A stretch of DNA of 49,499 bases from Bacteroidota bacterium. GTDB lineage: Bacteria > Bacteroidota > Bacteroidia > Sphingobacteriales > Sphingobacteriaceae. The stretch is taken from NCBI GenBank assembly GCA_013286235.1, contig JABDGE010000023.1:1-49499 (forward strand), read 5' to 3'. Position 1 is the stretch's first letter. The number at the start of each line of letters is the position of its first letter. A program made the position numbers and the translations under genes. Below, in pieces: positions 44,221 to 49,499 of this stretch. The notes beneath the pieces are model-generated. The model did no database searches, was not told the origin of the DNA, and worked only from the letters and a program-made list of their open reading frames with translations.

Positions 44221-44727
44221 TTACAATTTTTCTATATCAGCAATGGAAAGTTTTGTGAATTTGGCGATCTGTTCAATAGCAACGCCATCCTTTTTCATTT
44301 CACGGGCAATGGCTACAGCTTCTTCTTTTTTACCTTTTTCCAAACCCTGTTTAGTTGCTCTGTCCAACAATAATTCTTCTATACCCATTGTAGTTCCCCT
44401 TTCGGTTAATATTTCTACTTCTTGTTCAAATTTAGCATTTATAGCCGGGTTTTCAAAACGGATATAATACCTTAAAAAATTCATCAATACCCGGATTTTT
44501 TCTTTGGCTATCTGTTTTGCCAGTAACTGCCTGGCTAATTCTAATTTCAATTTTAATAACAAGGCATCGCGTTCCTTCCCGTCAATAAAATCTTTTCTGG
44601 CCAGGGCTGCTTTTGCCATCAATATGACCATAGCAAAGAGATTATTACCCACCGCCAGGTCCATGGGACTCGGAGCAGCAAACTTCACAATCAATACACC
44701 CTTACGTAAATTACCCAAAATTACCAT
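44221..44727 (-). CDS. N-terminally truncated Rpn-family (PDDEXK, Transposase_31) protein
   Basis: A 168-residue product that matches only the C-terminal half of Bacteroidota Rpn-type recombination-promoting nucleases: KIRVLMNFLRYYIRFENP, then a Glu-rich GIEELLLDRATKQGLEKGKKEEA region and a final AIEQIAKFTKLSIADIEKL. The catalytic PD-(D/E)XK part, normally upstream, is missing. Its ATG (44725-44727) lies at the very edge of the terminal inverted repeat of the adjacent element, so the 5' half was probably cut off by that insertion. The product is unlikely to be an active nuclease. Confidence 0.75.
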   Translation of the reverse strand: MVILGNLRKGVLIVKFAAPSPMDLAVGNNLFAMVILMAKAALARKDFIDGKERDALLLKLKLELARQLLAKQIAKEKIRVLMNFLRYYIRFENPAINAKFEQEVEILTERGTTMGIEELLLDRATKQGLEKGKKEEAVAIAREMKKDGVAIEQIAKFTKLSIADIEKL

Positions 44728-44785
44728 CCAAGCAGTTCATAATCAATGTGATAAAATTTCGTAACATAACTCGTAGCGTTACGTC
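44726..44785. repeat. Left terminal inverted repeat
   Basis: Reads ATCCAAGCAGTTCATAATCA, then ATGTGATAAAATTTCGTAAC and ATAACTCGTAG. Its reverse complement matches 47449-47501 with only a few mismatches. It abuts the truncated Rpn gene. Confidence 0.85.
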
Positions 44786-45133
44786 TCGTTACAGTTATTG
44801 TACCCTTACGAAAACTCGATTTTTTTTCCTCAAAACCATATAGCATTTTTGATGGGGATTCCAATATTAAACACTAACCGGGAATCGTTCAACTGGTTTT
44901 TTTGTAAAGAGCTGGTGAACGCTGCCCAGCAAATGCATGGAAGATGGCGCGATGCCAGGTAAATAGTTCATCCCGCGCGTGCGGGGTTGGTTAAGTCGGG
45001 CAAGAAAACCATCGGCCGCCCTAACTTGTCTCAACCGCCGTAGCCTTGGCGAAGGAGGTTTTCAGTCGCCATAGCAAAAGCGGCGGCGAGGGCGAAGGAG
45101 GCCAGGCAATGAAGCTAAAAAAGGCCCCAAAAA

Positions 45134-45246
45134 GTACCGTAACGTACCTCAAAAGTACACAGACAGTACATGGAAAGTACACGGAAAGTACATGAAAAGT
45201 ACATGGAAAGTACATTCAAAGTACTCCTAAAGTACACGGAAAGTAC
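45134..45246. repeat. Left GTAC array (eleven sites, 11-bp spacing)
   Basis: GTAC occurs at 45134, 45144, 45155, 45166, 45177, 45188, 45199, 45210, 45221, 45232 and 45243: one 10-bp step and nine 11-bp steps. The unit is roughly AAAGTACANGG; only GTAC and the flanking A-run are conserved. Confidence 0.95.
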
Positions 45247-45287
45247 AACAAAAAAGGCCCGCTTAACACCCGGTATAAACAAAAAAA

Positions 45288-45340
45288 TAGCTGTAGATAG
45301 CTGATAATTAGTTTTTTGACATATTGAATATTTGTTTTGG
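45288..45340. repeat. Left inner inverted repeat
   Basis: Begins TAGCTGTAGATAGCTGATAA and contains TTTGACATATTGAAT. It matches the reverse complement of 46901-46953 at about 48 of 53 bases. The TTTGACATATTG string resembles leader or promoter boxes known from Bacteroidota rRNA and IS regions. Confidence 0.85.
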
Positions 45341-45360
45341 CATCACCATCGACGGCCGTA

Positions 45361-45382
45361 GAGACGCAATATTTTGCGTCTC
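45361..45382. repeat. Palindrome GAGACGCAA-TATT-TTGCGTCTC
   Basis: A perfect 9-bp-arm palindrome. It is followed by TGAGGTGTACAGGT (45383-45396), which recurs at 45429 as the IS3 left end. Confidence 0.8.
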
Positions 45383-45584
45383 TGAGGTGTACAGGTGAAC
45401 ACCATTGAAAACAGACAATCCGTGTGATTGAGGTGTACAGGTTTAGCCGGACAGTGGAGTCTCTTAGTTTCTAAAGATAATTAATAATTGTTGTTGTTTG
45501 TTTGTCGTGTTGGAATGTGGGAAACTCCTTCAGTTTTCCATATTCCAATGCGTTTTTCTTTTTTTGCTTCTTTTTTTCTTTTTG

Positions 45585-46469
45585 TCAGACCTCCGCTTTT
45601 TGTGAATAACTTACCTTCCGCTCGAAAGCCATCGGGCTGATATAGCCCAGGGATGAATGTCTGCGGATAGGGTTATAGTACGTTTCAATGTATTCAAATA
45701 TTTCTGTGCGGGCATTTTCCAATCCGTCAAAGGCTCCGCCGTGTAATAGCTCGGCTTTGAATCTGGAGAAGTAGGATTCCATAAAAGCGTTATCATAAGG
45801 GTTGTCTACCCCGCTCATGCTCTGCAGCAATTTGTGGCTGCTTAGTAGTTTGCGGAAGATATTCCCGGCATACTGGCCGCCACGGTCAGAGTGAATGATC
45901 AGGCCTTTGGTGGCATTTCTGTTGCTCCATGCTTTCTTAAATGCTTCTAAGACCAGCCCTTCTTTCATGTGGCTCAGTAATTGCCAGCCTGTTACTTTCC
46001 GTGAAAACAAGTCCATCCATACAGCCAAATAGCACCAGCCACCACCTTTTAAAGGAATGTAAGTGATGTCTCCCACCCAGGCCTGGTTGATCCTTACCGG
46101 CAAGGGTTTATCCTTTAACAGGTTGGGGCTGATGGGGTAAGGATGCCTGCTGTCGGTCGTACGGGGCACAAATGACTTCGGCTGAATTGCTTTTAACCCA
46201 TTCCTTCTTAATATGCTTCCTACTCTGCAACGGCCTATCTTCAATCCCTGATCCAGTAGCTCCGGCACGAGTCTGCGGACGCCATAACGACGCTTATGCA
46301 GCGTAAAGGCATCTACCACCCGGGCTTCGATCTGCTTTGCTGCCGGGTCTTCTGAGGCGTAGCCATCATTGCGATAAACGTAATAACAACTACGGCTTAC
46401 CGACAGCACCTGGCACATCCTGATCACCGGAAAAACCGACTCATGGGATAAAATAAAAGCATATACCAC
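45585..46469 (-). CDS. IS3 transposase OrfB (rve/DDE integrase domain)
   Basis: A 294-residue product with an N-terminal HTH_21 region and the catalytic integrase core: Asp in WVGDITYIPL, Asp in IIHSDRGGQY and Glu in NAFMESYFSRFKAEL. The residues are intact, so the element could be active. The frame is in -1 relative to orfA. Upstream of its GTG the frame is open back to the slippery run A7G (46508-46501), reading KKSVGHFQPGDLKVVYAF, so it is probably made as an OrfAB fusion by programmed -1 frameshifting. Confidence 0.92.
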   Translation of the reverse strand: MVYAFILSHESVFPVIRMCQVLSVSRSCYYVYRNDGYASEDPAAKQIEARVVDAFTLHKRRYGVRRLVPELLDQGLKIGRCRVGSILRRNGLKAIQPKSFVPRTTDSRHPYPISPNLLKDKPLPVRINQAWVGDITYIPLKGGGWCYLAVWMDLFSRKVTGWQLLSHMKEGLVLEAFKKAWSNRNATKGLIIHSDRGGQYAGNIFRKLLSSHKLLQSMSGVDNPYDNAFMESYFSRFKAELLHGGAFDGLENARTEIFEYIETYYNPIRRHSSLGYISPMAFERKVSYSQKAEV

Positions 46470-46471
46470 CT

Positions 46472-46783
46472 TTAAATCCCCCGGCTGAAAATGCCCAACG
46501 CTTTTTTTAAGATATCCCTTTCCTGTTCTACTTCGCGTAATCGAGCTTTAACACGCTCATAGTCCGCTTCTGAAACAGAAGAAATATTGGTATCCAAATT
46601 CGATTGATTTACCCCCGTGGCTTTCAAATGATCTGCCTTCCACGCATGAATCATGTGCGCACTAATATCTAATGATCTGGCGATCTCCAGGACCGGTCGA
46701 CCCGTAAGTACCATCGTTAATACATCCTTCTTAAACTCGTCATCGTATTTCCTACGTGGCCTGTCTAACTTCTTTTCTGACAT
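46472..46783 (-). CDS. IS3 OrfA (HTH DNA-binding protein)
   Basis: A 103-residue HTH_Tnp_1-type protein (RRKYDDEFKKDVLTMVL, EIARSLDISAHMIHAWK), followed by a leucine-zipper-like helix (YERVKARLREVEQERDILKKAL). It binds the IS ends and supplies the N-terminus of the OrfAB fusion. The slippery sequence AAAAAAAG sits 26-33 bp before its stop. Confidence 0.9.
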   Translation of the reverse strand: MSEKKLDRPRRKYDDEFKKDVLTMVLTGRPVLEIARSLDISAHMIHAWKADHLKATGVNQSNLDTNISSVSEADYERVKARLREVEQERDILKKALGIFSRGI

Positions 46784-46900
46784 TGGTTCGCTAATTTAAG
46801 CATTTCCTACTGTCCGGATTTACCGATGCATCTCACTCCTTTGCTATTAATTACTAAGGCCGAAGGATTGTTTTATTGACCGGAGTGTGTGTGTTTGCAC

Positions 46901-46953
46901 CAGGAACAAACATTCAATATGTCAAAGAACTAATTATCAGCTATCTACAGCTA
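46901..46953. repeat. Right inner inverted repeat
   Basis: Opposite-strand partner of 45288-45340, with TTCAATATGTCAAAGAAC in place of GTTTTTTGACATATTGAA. Confidence 0.85.
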
Positions 46954-46995
46954 AATAGTTAAGAAAAACAGCGTTTAGATCCTCCTGTTTTTATT

Positions 46996-47098
46996 GTACT
47001 TTCAGGGTACTTTGGGTGTACTTTCGGGGTACTTTTGCTGTACTTTCACTATACTTTCGGTTTACTTTTATGGTACTTCCCGTGTACTTCGAGGTATT
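46996..47098. repeat. Right GTAC array (ten sites, 11-bp spacing)
   Basis: GTAC or a one-base variant occurs at 46996, 47007, 47018, 47029, 47040, 47051 (ATAC), 47062 (TTAC), 47073, 47084 and 47095 (GTAT): every step is 11 bp. The unit reads TGTACTTTC, so the array is inverted relative to the left one. Confidence 0.93.
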
Positions 47099-47419
47099 TT
47101 TGTGCGATTTTTTCAGCGGCGGTTCGTACGATCATTATGCTTGATCACACCGATCCGCGAGAATTCGTCCTGTTAGCCATCGCGTATCCCAGGTTGCTTT
47201 TTTTAAGGTCCAAAGCACTCCCATCGAGAAGGCGTTTCTGGCTGCTTGCCGTCAATATCATCTTTTGGCTATTGCGAAACCCAACCGGCTGTTATAATTA
47301 AGATTATAGCAAGCCATTGTTTTCCGGATAACCGATGCCGCGTTGTATGCGGTGTGCTCTTGAAAAAATCCGCTATAAAGGTGTGACACTTTGATGGTGA
47401 AAACAAACCGGGCTTTGCT

Positions 47420-47501
47420 AAGATAACTCGCAGTGTAATGTTACGGTACACTACGAGTTATCTTACGAAAATTTATCGCATTGATTATGAACTGTTTGGA
47501 T
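47420..47501. repeat. Right terminal inverted repeat with subterminal hairpin
   Basis: Hairpin arms 47420-47437 and 47447-47464 (AAGATAACTCG...CGAGTTATCTT, 17 of 18 paired, 9-nt loop). The sequence then continues through CGAAAATTTATCGCATTGAT and TATGAACTGTTTGGAT, matching the left end in reverse. A weaker hairpin of the same type is present inside the left end. Confidence 0.85.
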
Positions 47502-47685
47502 CGCTTTATAGGATAAAAAAATAAGCGTGTTTTGAGTGCAAAGTTTGTTATCTATGAGCGGTGTCACGGGCCGCTATAATGCTAAGCCACTTCCCAAACC
47601 AATAAACTACTGAACCAATGAACTAATGAACATTTTACCTAACTTCAAAAATTGGTTTAAACCTATAAGCCCCGAATTTTAAAAC

Positions 47686-49499
47686 ATGCTAAACAAGCTA
47701 CTCTCATCCCGTTTTGCCGCGCGGTTAAATGCCTTTGCCTGCATTTTATCGATAAGTATGCTAATTCCACTGCGGTCGCCCGGGCAGGATAGCGGAAACG
47801 GCAAGGACACCATTGGGCTGCCGGGCGCATGGTCATTCCAGGCCGACCGTGCAGATGAAGGCCTTGTGTCAAAATGGTATCGTAAAAAGCTCGGCGACCA
47901 AATAAAATTGCCCGGTTCCATGACGACAAACGGCAAAGGCGACGAGATTGCGGTTAACACACCATGGACCGGGGAGATAGTAGATTCCTCGTGGTTTTAT
48001 CAGCCGCAATACGCAAAATACCGGCAACCGGGCAACATAAAAGTTTCTTTTTGGCTGCAGCCCGAAAAATATTATAAAGGCGCGGCCTGGTACCAGCGAA
48101 CCATCACCATTCCGGCTTCCTGGCGAGATCACCCGGTTGAACTTTTTATTGAACGGGCACATTGGGAAACCCAGGTTTTTATGGATGACGTTGATCTTGG
48201 CAAACAAAACAGCTTGTCGGCGCCGCACCTGTACATGCTGCCGGCAAGCCTCAAACCCGGAATACATGTTCTGACGATAAGGGTAGATAACCGGATCAAA
48301 GATGTGAATGTGGGCATCAATTCCCACAGCATCAGCGATCATACACAGGGCAATTGGAACGGCATGATAGGTAAATTATATCTTCGGCGCTACCCGAAAA
48401 CCTATATAAGCGGTATCCAGCTTTTCCCTGATATCTATCAAAAACTGGTCAGGGCAAGGGTGATGATAAATGGTGCTCCTGATGATCTGAACACGGCGAC
48501 GCTCTCCTTAGGGGCTGCGCTTATAACCGGACAAAAGGAATCGTTGACCTTGATCTCAAAAAAAATAAAACGGCGCAGCGGATGCGATACCGTTGAAATA
48601 ACCTATCCCATGGGAACGCATCCCAACCTTTGGAGTGAGTTTCATCCCTCGCTGTATAAAATGAATGTTGAGATCAGTTCGAACAGCGGCAAACAATCGA
48701 GTGAGGTTATTTTTGGGATGCGGGATTTTTCCGAAAAAGGAACGCAATTCACCATTAACGGACATGTGACTTTTTTGAGGGGGACGCTGGATTGCGCCGC
48801 ATTCCCGCTTACGGGTTACCCGCCAACCGATGTGGCATCCTGGATGCGCATACTAAAAACGTGCAAATCATTCGGCTTGAATCATATCCGCTTTCACTCC
48901 TGGTGCCCGCCGGATGCCGCCTTTGAAGCCGCGGACCGCGTGGGCATGTATTTACAGATCGAATGTGCATCCTGGGCCAACTCCGGCGCCTCCATCGGCG
49001 ATGGCAATCCCCTGGACCGGTACCTTTATGATGAAAGCAATCGTATCGTTCAAAATTATGGCAACCATCCCTCCTTTTGCATGATGGTGTATGGCAACGA
49101 ACCTGCCGGCGATCATCTTACCGAATACTTAACCGGTTTTGTAAAGTATTGGCAGGCTAAGGATAACAGGCGCTTGTACTCAACGGCCTCGGGCTGGCCA
49201 ATTATTCCTGAGGCTGATTATAACAGTTCATCCAACCCGAGGATACAGCATTGGGGTGAGGGTTTAAAAAGCATCATCAACAGCCAAAAGCCATCTACCA
49301 ATTACGATTGGAGCGACGTAATATCGAAATGGCAGCACCCAACCGTAAGCCATGAGATCGGCCAATGGTGTGTTTATCCTGATTTTAAAGAAATTGCCCA
49401 ATATACCGGCATTCTAAAAGCCAAAAATTTTGAAATATTCCGCGACCAATTAAAGGGTAACGGCCTGGGCGCTTATGCGGAGGATTTCTTTAAAGCGTC
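47686..49499 (+). CDS. Glycoside hydrolase family 2-type protein (5' part)
   Basis: At least 604 residues, cut by the end of the window. A signal-anchor or signal peptide (about residues 15-32) is followed by a jelly-roll sugar-binding domain (WYQRTITIPASW, HWETQVFMDDVDLG, LTIRVDNRI), an immunoglobulin-like middle part, and the start of the TIM barrel (LNHIRFHSWCPPDAAFEAADRVGMYLQIE). MMVYGNEPAG holds the conserved Asn-Glu acid/base of GH2. It probably hydrolyses beta-galactosides, glucuronides or related residues in the periplasm. The nucleophile Glu would lie beyond the window. Confidence 0.85.
   Translation, partial: MLNKLLSSRFAARLNAFACILSISMLIPLRSPGQDSGNGKDTIGLPGAWSFQADRADEGLVSKWYRKKLGDQIKLPGSMTTNGKGDEIAVNTPWTGEIVDSSWFYQPQYAKYRQPGNIKVSFWLQPEKYYKGAAWYQRTITIPASWRDHPVELFIERAHWETQVFMDDVDLGKQNSLSAPHLYMLPASLKPGIHVLTIRVDNRIKDVNVGINSHSISDHTQGNWNGMIGKLYLRRYPKTYISGIQLFPDIYQKLVRARVMINGAPDDLNTATLSLGAALITGQKESLTLISKKIKRRSGCDTVEITYPMGTHPNLWSEFHPSLYKMNVEISSNSGKQSSEVIFGMRDFSEKGTQFTINGHVTFLRGTLDCAAFPLTGYPPTDVASWMRILKTCKSFGLNHIRFHSWCPPDAAFEAADRVGMYLQIECASWANSGASIGDGNPLDRYLYDESNRIVQNYGNHPSFCMMVYGNEPAGDHLTEYLTGFVKYWQAKDNRRLYSTASGWPIIPEADYNSSSNPRIQHWGEGLKSIINSQKPSTNYDWSDVISKWQHPTVSHEIGQWCVYPDFKEIAQYTGILKAKNFEIFRDQLKGNGLGAYAEDFFKA

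Larger units (their letters stand above)
45429..46835 (-). mobile_element. IS3-family insertion sequence
   Basis: About 1.4 kb with imperfect terminal inverted repeats: TGAGGTGTACAGG...CCGGACAGT at the left and TGAGATGCATCGG...CCGGACAGT (complement) at the right. Genes orfA and orfB are on the minus strand. No clear target duplication is visible (left flank ...GTGTGAT, right flank CTCCTTT), so the copy may have been rearranged after insertion or the exact ends may be off by a few bases. Confidence 0.85.
44726..47501. mobile_element. Symmetrical element with terminal repeats, GTAC arrays and nested IS3
   Basis: The order is mirrored around the centre: terminal inverted repeat (44726-44785 / 47445-47501), about 350 bp unique DNA, an 11-bp GTAC array (45134-45246 / 46996-47098), a 43-45 bp gap, and an inner 53-bp inverted repeat (45288-45340 / 46901-46953), with the IS3 copy between. 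Apart from the IS genes no transposase is recognised. It seems to be a non-autonomous element or a pair of opposite repeats invaded by IS3. Outer ends match over about 35 bp with few differences. Confidence 0.7.

Noticed and set aside
45134..47098. GTAC arrays as CRISPR arrays
   Set aside because: Units are 11 bp with only four to seven conserved bases and no unique spacers, and no cas genes are present.
46994..47301. Short frames across the right GTAC array (60 and 88 codons)
   Set aside because: Composition follows the 11-bp repeat and the frames differ between copies; no ribosome binding site or homology is seen.

Overview
The window looks like chromosomal DNA of a Bacteroidota species, most likely Sphingobacteriaceae (Mucilaginibacter/Pedobacter-like); that assignment is inferred. 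The support is the set of family types (DUF3179, DUF6932-like, GH127-type, ParE with the Bacteroidota-style N-terminus, S9A peptidase, CocE hydrolase, GH2), TAnnTTTG-type promoter boxes, and many short interspersed palindromes. No tRNA or rRNA gene was seen.

About 0.3-32.7 kb is mostly ordinary chromosome: a nucleotidyltransferase-fold protein with a small partner, a DUF3179/AhpD-like pair, tandem pairs of small secreted proteins, an AlkB-like dioxygenase, a PIG-L family protein, cytidine deaminase, an unpaired HigA-type regulator, topoisomerase IV subunit B, an amino-acid permease beside a Cys/Met-metabolism PLP enzyme, a GH127-type glycosidase, a CocE/NonD hydrolase, phosphoglycerate kinase and GAPDH. 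A small surface-polysaccharide group follows (WecA-like transferase, GT2, WcaF-like acetyltransferase, polytopic membrane protein), then a prolyl oligopeptidase.

About 33-47.5 kb is an accessory island full of conflict-type genes and wreckage. It holds a VapBC-like pair whose toxin has a C-terminal frameshift, a duplicated 3' fragment of an HNH nuclease gene, a broken DUF1016/YhcG-type gene inside 13-bp inverted repeats, a cluster of hairpin repeats, an intact HNH nuclease, two adjacent ADP-ribosyltransferase-like genes, a 1226-residue membrane-anchored YobI/KAP-like P-loop NTPase, a one-TM companion protein, a truncated zeta-toxin-like gene, a luciferase-like monooxygenase pseudogene interrupted by a palindromic element, and a truncated Rpn-type gene.

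The island ends in a symmetrical element (about 44726-47501): terminal inverted repeats, two inverted arrays of GTAC spaced almost exactly 11 bp apart (11 and 10 units), an inner pair of 53-bp inverted repeats, and an IS3-family insertion sequence at its core. The last 1.8 kb is the 5' part of a GH2-type glycosidase gene that runs off the window.

The two best candidates for undescribed biology are (i) the tandem ART-like genes next to the YobI-type NTPase and (ii) the symmetrical GTAC-array element. Everything here is read by eye from the sequence; family names rest on recognised motifs, not on searches.
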